Source: an uncultured Oscillospiraceae bacterium
GTDB taxonomy: Bacteria; Bacillota; Clostridia; Oscillospirales; Oscillospiraceae
NCBI GenBank assembly: GCA_900763675.1
Contig: CAAFLE010000035.1
Span: 1 to 5,367 of the forward strand
Direction: 5' to 3'
Length of the DNA: 5,367 nt
Shown: positions 1-5,367 of the stretch, piece by piece
Layout: every line of letters starts with the position of its first letter
Position numbering within the stretch: position 1 is the first letter of the stretch
Notes under the pieces: model-generated
The model's input: only the letters and a program-made list of their open reading frames with translations
Database searches by the model: none
What the model was told of the DNA's origin: nothing
Translations under genes and position numbers: made by a program

Positions 1-569
1 CAAAGCACATTCTCTATGCAATCGCGCTCTGTCTGCTGCTGGGTCTCGCGGGTTACTTTTTCGCCCATCAAGCCGCGCAGCGCGAAGCCGAACCGCCGGA
101 GATAATCACCGTATCTACATTGGAGAAAATCCTCAATGTAAAGGATCTTTCCACCTTCACCGCCGTATACAACGGCATTGCTTCCGTTAAACGCGATGAG
201 AGTGCCGAGCAGCCGGACTATTACGTTTCCTACGAAGCCAAAGTTAAAGCCGGAATTGAAATGGACCAAATCGAAATATCCGTTGACAACGACGGGAAAA
301 CCGTAACCATATCGCTTCCGGATGTGGAAATAACGGAAGTCAACGTAGACATCGCTTCTCTGGACTTTATTTTCTATAATTCCAAAGCGGATTCCTCTTC
401 CGTAACGCGGGAAGCCTACAAAGCCTGCGAGGACGACGTAAAGACCGAGGTGCAGACGCAGATGGCGATTCTGGATCTTGCAAGGCAGAATGCGGTTAAC
501 ATAATCCGCGCTCTTACCAGTCCAATCATTGAGCAGTTAGACGCCAATTACCGGTTGATCGTGCAGTAA
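1..569 (+). CDS. DUF4230 family membrane-anchored protein, 5'-truncated by the window edge
   Basis: The frame is open from base 3 to the TAA at 567-569, giving 188 visible residues. A TTG at 120 could be taken as a start, but the upstream in-frame codons encode a good membrane anchor (visible residues about 3-22, ILYAIALCLLLGLAGYFF) followed by a charged linker. The real start is therefore probably only a few codons left of base 1. The rest resembles DUF4230: a Y-N-G block near visible residue 57, then YEAKVKAGIEMDQIEIS, a basic/acidic turn and a VTISLPDVEI strand, and a C-terminal helical region ending in ANYRLIV. This matches the spacing in the next gene (YSGVVKLGVDASLVSIS, VTVTLPDAAV), so the two are diverged paralogs. 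The predicted topology is a short cytoplasmic N-terminus with the domain outside the membrane. No function is established for DUF4230 and no catalytic residues are evident. Third codon positions look richer in A/T than in the genes to the right. The family call is by motif recognition, not a profile search. Confidence 0.8.
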   Translation, partial: KHILYAIALCLLLGLAGYFFAHQAAQREAEPPEIITVSTLEKILNVKDLSTFTAVYNGIASVKRDESAEQPDYYVSYEAKVKAGIEMDQIEISVDNDGKTVTISLPDVEITEVNVDIASLDFIFYNSKADSSSVTREAYKACEDDVKTEVQTQMAILDLARQNAVNIIRALTSPIIEQLDANYRLIVQ

Positions 570-575
570 AGGAGG
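569..575 (+). promoter_or_regulatory. Ribosome binding site of the DUF4230 lipoprotein gene
   Basis: AAGGAGG is a perfect anti-Shine-Dalgarno match that overlaps the last base of the upstream TAA stop. It decides the downstream start: the ATG at 577 would leave only one base of spacing, while the ATG at 583 leaves seven, which is optimal. The overlap of stop and Shine-Dalgarno sequence indicates that the two DUF4230 genes share a transcript and may be translationally coupled. Confidence 0.85.
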
Positions 576-582
576 AATGAAC

Positions 583-1206
583 ATGAAACGAACCCTTGCC
601 ATTCTTCTTATTCTCGTCACACTTTTCTCGATGGCGGCTTGCGCACGGCAGCCCGCCGCGGCAGAAACCGTTCCCCCCATTGAGCCAAAGGTCTCTCAGA
701 TGAAATCCATTTGCGAGCTTGCCGTGATGGAATGCTATTATCACAACGTTGCGAAATACCGGGAACAGGATGCCGCCGGCTTTCTCTGGTGGACAAAGGA
801 CAAGCATTTCTGGATCGAATACAGCGGCGTTGTCAAGCTCGGCGTGGACGCTTCTCTGGTAAGCATCTCGATCGACGGTGATACGGTCACCGTCACGCTG
901 CCGGATGCCGCCGTTCTCTCCTGCCGCGTGGATTCCTCCTCGCTCAATGAAAACTCCTACATTGTGGCAAAAGACTCCGCCGCAATCACTGCCGAGGACG
1001 AAATCGCCGCCTTCAGTGAAGCGCAGAAGCGTCTGGAGGAATGCGCCGCAAACGATCACACGCTGCTTGCCGAAGCGCAGCAGCGTGTGCAGACGCTGCT
1101 GGAGGATTACATCACAAATATTGGGAACGCCGTCGGAAAGGAATACACGATCCGCTGGGCCTACCGGAATCAGCCTTCCGCCGAGACGCTTCCGGATTCG
1201 CAGTAG
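583..1206 (+). CDS. DUF4230 family lipoprotein
   Basis: This gene encodes 207 residues from the ATG at 583, chosen over the in-frame ATG at 577 by Shine-Dalgarno spacing. Residues 1-20 form a lipoprotein signal: basic KR, a hydrophobic core LAILLILVTLF, and a lipobox-like M-A-A-C with Cys20 as the lipidated residue. The -3 Met is less usual than Leu. Residues about 21-35 are an Ala/Pro-rich linker. The DUF4230 domain follows at about 36-195, with ICELAVMECYYHNVAK (43-58), FWIEYSGVVKLGVDAS (76-91), VTVTLPDAAVL (102-112), ITAEDE (135-140), an Ala/Glu/Gln-rich helix (141-182) and a final strand EYTIRWAYRN (187-196). The protein should sit on the outer face of the cytoplasmic membrane. The family's biochemical role is unknown. 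It lies directly downstream of a membrane-anchored paralog, so the two could act as a pair or complex; this is inference. The product is complete and no damage is visible. Confidence 0.87.
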   Translation: MKRTLAILLILVTLFSMAACARQPAAAETVPPIEPKVSQMKSICELAVMECYYHNVAKYREQDAAGFLWWTKDKHFWIEYSGVVKLGVDASLVSISIDGDTVTVTLPDAAVLSCRVDSSSLNENSYIVAKDSAAITAEDEIAAFSEAQKRLEECAANDHTLLAEAQQRVQTLLEDYITNIGNAVGKEYTIRWAYRNQPSAETLPDSQ

Positions 1207-1228
1207 ATTTCATGAAATTTGGCAGAAA

Positions 1229-1263
1229 AACTGCTCCCGCCGCAAGGTGGGAGCAGTTCTTTT
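1229..1263. terminator. Bidirectional intrinsic terminator between convergent genes
   Basis: The arms at 1229-1241 and 1246-1258 form a perfect 10-bp outer stem (AACTGCTCCC / GGGAGCAGTT). On the plus strand this continues through one G-U pair and two G-C pairs to a GCAA tetraloop. Plus-strand transcripts leave through TTCTTTT, so the DUF4230 operon ends here, 22 bases after its stop. Read on the minus strand, the same stem is followed by TTTTTC, so it also terminates the Ig-domain gene, whose stop lies 12 bases away at 1271. Inside the stem the G-U pair becomes an A-C mismatch on the minus strand, but the 10-bp outer stem is unaffected. Confidence 0.9.
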
Positions 1264-1270
1264 ATCCGGT

Positions 1271-2893
1271 TTATTCTTCGTCGCCATCGTCCTTCTGGCG
1301 GAGGACCTTGCGCACGAGGATGACCGCCACGGCGATCACCGCCGCGGCAAGCACGCCGATAACGATGAGAAGCACCGTGTTGGTCTTTTTCGCCGGCTTC
1401 GCCGGGGTGTCGTCCGTTTCGCCGATGTCCGTTCCGGCGGGGATGGGCTGGATGGTTTCATATCCGCAGACGGAGCAGACGCCCTTCTGCTCGCCGTTTT
1501 CGGTCGCAGTCGGCGCTTTCAGTACCGTCCACGTGTAAGTGTGGAACGCTTCGTCGCCGTGTTCGCCGCAGGTGCACTGGTGCCAATGGGAAATGTCGTT
1601 ATGCTCCCAGACGCTCGAAAAGCTGTGCTCGTGCGTTTTTGTGGCGGTGAAGGTCACGGGTACGGTGTTGGAGTAATACGGGTCGGAGACGACGCCGTTG
1701 CCGGTCAGCTGAACGCTCACGCGGTAATATGTCGTACCCTCGGTCTGCGCGGGCTTGTAGCTGGAATTGGTCGCGCCGGGGATGGCTTTCATGGCGGCGG
1801 TGCTGTTCGTCGCGGCACTGTACCACTGGTAGGAGAGCGTGCCGCCGTCGCTGGCGCTGACCTGAATGGAGAGAACGAAGTTCGGATTCTCGTCCACTGC
1901 CATCGTGCCGCCGACCGGCTGCGTGATGATGCTGAGAGACGCGGTCTTTTTCGTCACAGTGACGCCCGCCTCGCCGGAGAGCGTTTCGCCGCCGTCGCTT
2001 CGGAAGAGACAGGCGACCTTCCAGCCGTTCATGTCATACGGAATGTTGCTCAGCGTGAGCGTTTCGCTGTCGCCGCCGGAAATGCTCAGTGACGGGAACG
2101 CCGTGCGGGCGGCGGTATAGTCATAAACCTGCGTTCCGTCGGGGCTGATGATGCGCCATACGTAGCTCGACGCATTGTCGGCGCGGGCGATGAAGATGGC
2201 GCGTCCGCCCTCGCTGACGGTCTCGCCGGTCGGGTTTTTCGTGGTGGTCGGCGCCGTGGGCTTCGCGTTCACGGTAATGCGGCAGAAAGACGTCGTCACT
2301 GCGCCGGCGTCGTTGAGAAACTGGCAGTAGACGTCCGCGCCGTTATAGTCCATCGTCGCCGCGACGGAGAGCGTCGCCGTCGTCTGCCCGTCAATGGGTC
2401 TGGGGGCTTCCTCGCCCTTTTTCACGTACCACTGGATGGCAGCCGCGCCGGTCGCCCCGGCGGAGAGCGAGATCGTGTCGCCCTCGGTGAGCGTCTGGCT
2501 CGTAGTGCTGACGTCCTGCGTGAGCGCGGGCTTGGTAAGCACCGTCACGGTGCAGACCGACGACTGCGTGCTTCCGGCGCTGTTCTGCACAAAGCAGTAA
2601 AACGCCGCGCCGTTGAGCGATGCGTCTACCGCGGCGATCTGGTACGTATTGGATGTCTGCCCCTCGATGGGCGTGTCGCCCTCGGAGCCGACGCGGTACC
2701 ACTGGTAGGTAAGCTCGCCGCCGGTAGCTTCCACGGTGAGCGTGAGCGTTTGTCCGTCGATCACGGTGAGCGCCGCCGGTACGTCGGTGTTTATGGCGGG
2801 CGCGTCGTCCGCGAGCGCCGTCGTGCCGAGCGCCGCGAACAGGCACACCGTCATCAAAACGGCAAAGAGGCGTTTTGAAATCTGGTTACGCAT
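1271..2893 (-). CDS. Secreted, membrane-anchored Ig-like repeat protein with C-terminal His/Cys module
   Basis: The gene encodes 540 residues. Residues 1-28 are a classical signal peptide (RNQISKR, hydrophobic core, cleavage after A-L-A 26-28). Four Ig-like domains follow at about 32-118, 122-209, 213-314 and 321-416. They are recognised by E/F-strand signatures such as LNGAAFYCFVQNSAG (93-107), YNGADVYCQFLNDAG (183-197) and MNGWKVACLFRSDGG (288-302), and by core strands LTYQWY (61-66), IQWY (153-156) and LSYQWY (353-358). Residues 421-485 form a His/Cys-rich module: HEH, HWHQCTCGEH and later VCSVCGYE. It is a frequent ending of surface proteins in gut Firmicutes and could bind metal. A Pro/Lys/Thr linker leads to one transmembrane helix (about 505-527), then RKVLRQK and an acidic tail DDGDEE. 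There is no LPXTG motif, so it is held by the helix rather than by sortase. The bulk is extracellular. An adhesive or structural surface role is inferred; no ligand can be named. A terminator separates it from valS, so it is probably its own transcription unit. Confidence 0.88.
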   Translation of the reverse strand: MRNQISKRLFAVLMTVCLFAALGTTALADDAPAINTDVPAALTVIDGQTLTLTVEATGGELTYQWYRVGSEGDTPIEGQTSNTYQIAAVDASLNGAAFYCFVQNSAGSTQSSVCTVTVLTKPALTQDVSTTSQTLTEGDTISLSAGATGAAAIQWYVKKGEEAPRPIDGQTTATLSVAATMDYNGADVYCQFLNDAGAVTTSFCRITVNAKPTAPTTTKNPTGETVSEGGRAIFIARADNASSYVWRIISPDGTQVYDYTAARTAFPSLSISGGDSETLTLSNIPYDMNGWKVACLFRSDGGETLSGEAGVTVTKKTASLSIITQPVGGTMAVDENPNFVLSIQVSASDGGTLSYQWYSAATNSTAAMKAIPGATNSSYKPAQTEGTTYYRVSVQLTGNGVVSDPYYSNTVPVTFTATKTHEHSFSSVWEHNDISHWHQCTCGEHGDEAFHTYTWTVLKAPTATENGEQKGVCSVCGYETIQPIPAGTDIGETDDTPAKPAKKTNTVLLIVIGVLAAAVIAVAVILVRKVLRQKDDGDEE

Positions 2894-2900
2894 AATGGAT

Positions 2901-2908
2901 TCTCCTCT
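2901..2908 (-). promoter_or_regulatory. Ribosome binding site of the Ig-domain gene
   Basis: On the minus strand AGAGGAGA lies seven bases before the ATG at 2893-2891. This spacing and the GAGGAG core support the chosen start. The site begins directly next to the GC-rich hairpin at 2909-2928. Confidence 0.8.
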
Positions 2909-2928
2909 CCCGCGCCGCCGGGCGCAGG
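2909..2928 (-). promoter_or_regulatory. GC-rich hairpin in the 5' leader of the Ig-domain gene
   Basis: In the minus-strand transcript CCUGCGCC pairs with GGCGCGGG around a CGGC loop, giving an 8-bp stem with one U-G pair. It ends exactly at the base before the Shine-Dalgarno sequence. Such a stem could hold the ribosome site open or partly obstruct it, or protect the mRNA 5' end. The pairing is visible in the sequence; a regulatory role is inference, and in GC-rich DNA a stem this size can arise by chance. Confidence 0.4.
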
Positions 2929-2955
2929 TCGAATGATTCGTTTGGATCGTTCTGT

Positions 2956-2984
2956 GTATTAGACGCGGGATAACCGCAAAAAGT
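2956..2984 (-). promoter_or_regulatory. Weak candidate promoter of the Ig-domain gene
   Basis: A promoter is expected here because the valS terminator lies just upstream. On the minus strand TAATAC (2961-2956) is a fair -10 match (TATAAT with two changes). With 17-base spacing the -35 position would be ACTTTT (2984-2979), which is a poor match to TTGACA. The start of transcription would fall near 2949, giving a leader of about 55 bases. A short palindrome CGAATGATTCG (2930-2940) would lie within this leader. Activation by a regulator or an alternative sigma factor would explain a poor -35, but nothing proves it. Confidence 0.25.
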
Positions 2985-2997
2985 TTTCGGAGACTTT

Positions 2998-3041
2998 AAA
3001 AAATGTCCCGAAGCGACATTTTAGCGTTTCGGGACATTTTT
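2998..3041 (-). terminator. Intrinsic terminator downstream of valS
   Basis: Arms at 2999-3012 and 3028-3041 are perfectly complementary over 14 bp (AAAAATGTCCCGAA / TTCGGGACATTTTT). Read on the minus strand, the stem ends in a run of six T at 3003-2998, 25 bases beyond the valS stop codon. The core is TGTCCCGAA with A/T ends, so the T-run pairs with an upstream A-run, a common terminator form. The plus-strand reading also ends in five T, so it could act both ways. The loop contains a second GACATTTT copy that permits an alternative fold. Confidence 0.85.
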
Positions 3042-3065
3042 GTCAATTCTTCTTTCGTTAAGGAT

Positions 3066-5367
3066 TCAGCCAAGCTGACGCAGGGATTCTTTGAGATTGG
3101 CAATGAGCGCTTCGAGCTTCTCGGCGCGTTCCCGCTCGAGCGCGACGACGTTTGCCGGGGCGCGGGAGACAAAGCTCTCGTTGGAAAGCTTGCGGCGCTG
3201 GTTTTCGAGGAAGCCGCGGTTTTTGGCAAGCTCCTTTTCCAGCCGCTCGCGCTCCTTGTCGAGATCGACAAGCTCGCTCATCGGCAGGAAGCAGCGGGCG
3301 TCCTTCGTCACGATGCTGACCATTTTGTCCGCGTCGGCGGGGACGGCGTCCGAAACGATCACTTCCCCGGCATACGCCAGACGGCAGAGATAATCGCGTC
3401 CGTTTTCAAACGCTTCCTTATCCTCGGTCACGATGTAGAGGTGCGGGCGCTTGGACGGCGGGACGTTCATCTCGCTGCGGCGGCTGCGGATGGCGCGAAT
3501 GGCTTCCATGACCTTTTCAAAGCGGGCGCTCTCGGCGGGGAACGCCATGTCCTCGCGATAGACGGGGTACGGCTGCACCATGAGCGCGTCGCCGTCGTGC
3601 GGCAGCGCCTGATAAATTTCCTCGGTGATGAATGGCATGAACGGGTGCAGCAGCTTGAGCGTTTCCGTAAGCACATAGAGCAGCACCTTCTGCGCCTGAA
3701 GGCGGGCAGTTTCGTCCTCGCCGGTCAGGCGGGCTTTGGTAAGCTCGATGTACCAGTCGCAGAAGCTGTCCCAGATAAAATCATAGATTTTCTGCGCGGC
3801 AATGCCAAGCTCGTACTTGTCCAGATTCTCGCCGACCTCGCTGGCAAGATCGTTGAACCGGGAGAGGATCCACTTGTCCTCGAGCTCGAGCGTTTCGGGC
3901 AGCTCGTTTTTGTCGATGGTGAGATTCATCATCACGAAGCGCGAGGCGTTCCAGAGCTTGTTGGCAAAGTTGCGCATTGCCTCGCAGCGCTCCGGGAAGA
4001 ACCGCATATCGTTTCCGGGCGAGTTGCCGGTGATGATGTTGAAGCGGAGCGCGTCCGCGCCGTAGGTGTTGATGACCTCAATGGGATCGACGCCGTTTCC
4101 GGCGGACTTGGACATCTTCTTTCCCTGCGGGTCGCGGATCAGACCGTGGATGAGGACCGTGTGGAACGGGATCTTCTTCATATGCTCACAGCCGGAGAAG
4201 ATCATGCGGGCGACCCAGAAGAAAATGATGTCGTAGCCCGTGACGAGAACGTCCGTCGGGTAGAAGTAATCCAGATCGTCCGTCTTGTCGGGCCAGCCGA
4301 GTGTGGAGAAGGGCCAGAGAGCGCTCGAAAACCACGTATCCAGCACGTCGCTCTCGCGGCGGATGTTCTTGGAATGGCACGCCTCGCATTCGCAGGCGTC
4401 GGTACGGGAGACGGTCATGTGACCGCAGTCGCCGCAGTACCACACGGGGATCTGATGGCCCCACCAGAGCTGGCGGGAGATGCACCAGTCGCGCACGCTG
4501 TTCATCCAGTTGAGATACGTTTTGGCGAAGCGGTCCGGCACGAACTTGATCTCGCCGTCTTCCACAACGCGGATGGCTTCCTTGGCAAGCGGCTGCATCT
4601 TCACAAACCACTGGTCGCTCGCAAGCGGCTCCACATCGTTATGGCAGCGGGAGCACGTGCCGACATTGTGGACGCACGGCTCGATGGACACAAGATAGCC
4701 CTGCTCCTCGAGCTCCTGCACGATCGCCTTGCGGGCCTCGTAGCGGTCCATGCCGTCCCACTTGTAGCCGCCGGTGATCTTGCCGTCGCCGTCGAGCATC
4801 AGATACTGCGGCAGATCGTGGCGCAGGCCGACCTCAAAGTCGTTGGGGTCGTGGCAGGGCGTGATCTTCACGCAGCCGGTGCCGAACTCCATATCGGCGT
4901 GCTCATCGCCGACGATGGGGATCTCGCGTCCCACGAGCGGGAGCGTGAGCGTTTTGCCGATCATGTCCTTATAGCGCGGGTCCTCGGGGTTCACCGCAAC
5001 GGCGGCGTCGCCGAGCATCGTTTCGGGGCGGGTCGTGGCGACCTCCACGCTGCCGGAGCCGTCCGTCAGCGGATAGCGGATATGCCAGAAGAAGCCGTTT
5101 TTCTCCACGTATTCGACCTCAACGTCGGAAAGGGCGGTCTTGCAGTGCGGACACCAGTTGATGATACGCTTGCCGCGGTAAATGTAGCCCTTTTCGTACA
5201 GACTGCAGAACGCCTCGCGCACGGCCTTGGCGCACTGCTCGTCCATCGTGAAGCGCTGGCGCTCCCAGTCGCACGAAGAGCCGAGCGTTTTGAGCTGCTC
5301 CACGATGCGGTCGCCGTAGTGCTGCTTCCAGTCCCACACACGGTCCAGGAACTTTTCGCGGCCGAGA
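3066..5367 (-). CDS. valS: Valyl-tRNA synthetase, C-terminal 766 residues (start beyond window edge)
   Basis: Class Ia aminoacyl-tRNA synthetase that charges tRNA-Val with valine using ATP, in the cytoplasm. The frame is open to base 5366 on the right, reading LGREKFLDRVWDWKQHYG; a GTG at 5339 is internal, not the start. Numbering from the leucine at 5366-5364: NWCPHC (Cys72, Cys75) pairs with CSRC (Cys238, Cys241) as a zinc site; the CP1 editing domain shows TTRPETMLGD (111-120) and GTGCVKITP with HDPNDFEVG (162-180); a second Cys set lies at 311/314 and 327/330; DVLDTWFSSALWPFS (340-354) and GYDIIFFWVARM precede the catalytic KMSKS at 417-421; the anticodon-binding helical domain starts near EDKWILSRFN (496-505); the C-terminal tRNA-binding coiled coil is about 700-766, including the conserved LSNESFVSRAPANVV. 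Bacterial ValRS is about 880 residues, so roughly 115 residues including the HIGH motif lie outside. A T-box leader is possible but not in view. The gene ends in TGA, followed by its own terminator. Confidence 0.98.
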   Translation of the reverse strand, partial: LGREKFLDRVWDWKQHYGDRIVEQLKTLGSSCDWERQRFTMDEQCAKAVREAFCSLYEKGYIYRGKRIINWCPHCKTALSDVEVEYVEKNGFFWHIRYPLTDGSGSVEVATTRPETMLGDAAVAVNPEDPRYKDMIGKTLTLPLVGREIPIVGDEHADMEFGTGCVKITPCHDPNDFEVGLRHDLPQYLMLDGDGKITGGYKWDGMDRYEARKAIVQELEEQGYLVSIEPCVHNVGTCSRCHNDVEPLASDQWFVKMQPLAKEAIRVVEDGEIKFVPDRFAKTYLNWMNSVRDWCISRQLWWGHQIPVWYCGDCGHMTVSRTDACECEACHSKNIRRESDVLDTWFSSALWPFSTLGWPDKTDDLDYFYPTDVLVTGYDIIFFWVARMIFSGCEHMKKIPFHTVLIHGLIRDPQGKKMSKSAGNGVDPIEVINTYGADALRFNIITGNSPGNDMRFFPERCEAMRNFANKLWNASRFVMMNLTIDKNELPETLELEDKWILSRFNDLASEVGENLDKYELGIAAQKIYDFIWDSFCDWYIELTKARLTGEDETARLQAQKVLLYVLTETLKLLHPFMPFITEEIYQALPHDGDALMVQPYPVYREDMAFPAESARFEKVMEAIRAIRSRRSEMNVPPSKRPHLYIVTEDKEAFENGRDYLCRLAYAGEVIVSDAVPADADKMVSIVTKDARCFLPMSELVDLDKERERLEKELAKNRGFLENQRRKLSNESFVSRAPANVVALERERAEKLEALIANLKESLRQLG

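Noticed and set aside
120..569. TTG at 120 as the start of the first DUF4230 gene
   Set aside because: The same frame is open to base 3 and encodes a transmembrane anchor, and no Shine-Dalgarno sequence stands before the TTG.
577..582. ATG at 577 as start of the lipoprotein
   Set aside because: It lies only one base from the AAGGAGG, too close for initiation. The ATG at 583 has ideal spacing and begins the lipoprotein signal directly.
526..1059. A 177-codon open frame on the minus strand opposite the DUF4230 lipoprotein
   Set aside because: No recognisable domain. The opposite strand carries a complete lipoprotein with a good Shine-Dalgarno sequence and family motifs.
1425..1450. Possible sortase motif near I-P-A-G-T in the Ig protein
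   Set aside because: It reads IPAGTD, not LPXTG, and is followed by an acidic linker before the membrane helix. The tail is acidic rather than the short basic tail of a sortase substrate.
878..2092. A 404-codon open frame on the plus strand
   Set aside because: It runs through the end of the lipoprotein gene, across the terminator hairpin and antisense to half of the Ig gene. Its product is rich in Arg and low in complexity, as expected from a shadow frame in GC-rich DNA, and both overlapped genes have strong family evidence.
2996..3271. A 91-codon minus-strand frame overlapping the end of valS and its terminator
   Set aside because: It overlaps the conserved C-terminal coiled coil of valS in another frame, has a Ser/Arg-biased composition, and runs through the terminator stem.
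5337..5339. GTG at 5339 as the start of valS
   Set aside because: Conserved ValRS sequence continues upstream in frame to the window edge, and the HIGH motif region is still missing.
1..5367. CRISPR arrays, insertion sequences, tRNA or rRNA genes, prophage or defence genes
   Set aside because: No direct-repeat array, transposase, terminal inverted repeat or RNA gene was recognised on either strand. Almost all bases are assigned to four genes and short control regions.

Overview
The window looks like ordinary chromosome from a GC-rich Gram-positive gut bacterium, most likely a clostridial Firmicute of the Oscillospiraceae/Ruminococcaceae type. This placement is inferred from the families present: a DUF4230 lipoprotein beginning with an ICELA...ECYYHNVAK-type block, an Ig-repeat surface protein ending in the His/Cys 'HWH-C-C ... 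CSVCGY' module common in gut Firmicutes, and a bacterial valyl-tRNA synthetase with zinc-binding Cys pairs. No 16S or other phylogenetic marker was compared. Shine-Dalgarno sites are strong and terminators are the intrinsic type.

Layout. (1) Bases 1-1206, plus strand: two adjacent DUF4230 genes. The first runs in from the left edge and encodes a protein with an N-terminal membrane anchor. The second is a lipoprotein whose Shine-Dalgarno sequence overlaps the stop codon of the first, so the two are almost certainly co-transcribed. (2) Bases 1229-1263: a strong hairpin with a GCAA loop that serves as a shared terminator for converging genes. (3) Bases 1271-2893, minus strand: a 540-residue secreted protein with a signal peptide, four Ig-like domains, a His/Cys-rich module, one C-terminal transmembrane helix and a short acidic cytoplasmic tail. 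(4) Bases 2894-3065: an intergenic stretch holding the Ig gene's ribosome binding site, a GC-rich hairpin abutting it, a weak promoter candidate and the valS terminator. (5) Bases 3066-5367, minus strand: the C-terminal 766 codons of valS. Its start, including the HIGH motif, lies beyond the right edge.

The three units look independent: housekeeping translation (valS), a cell-surface Ig protein, and a pair of envelope-anchored DUF4230 proteins of unknown function. Neighbouring them does not by itself imply a shared pathway. There are no mobile elements, CRISPR arrays, tRNA or rRNA genes, or phage genes. I see no convincing undescribed system. The parts with the least known biology are the DUF4230 pair with two different membrane anchors and the Ig/His-Cys surface protein.
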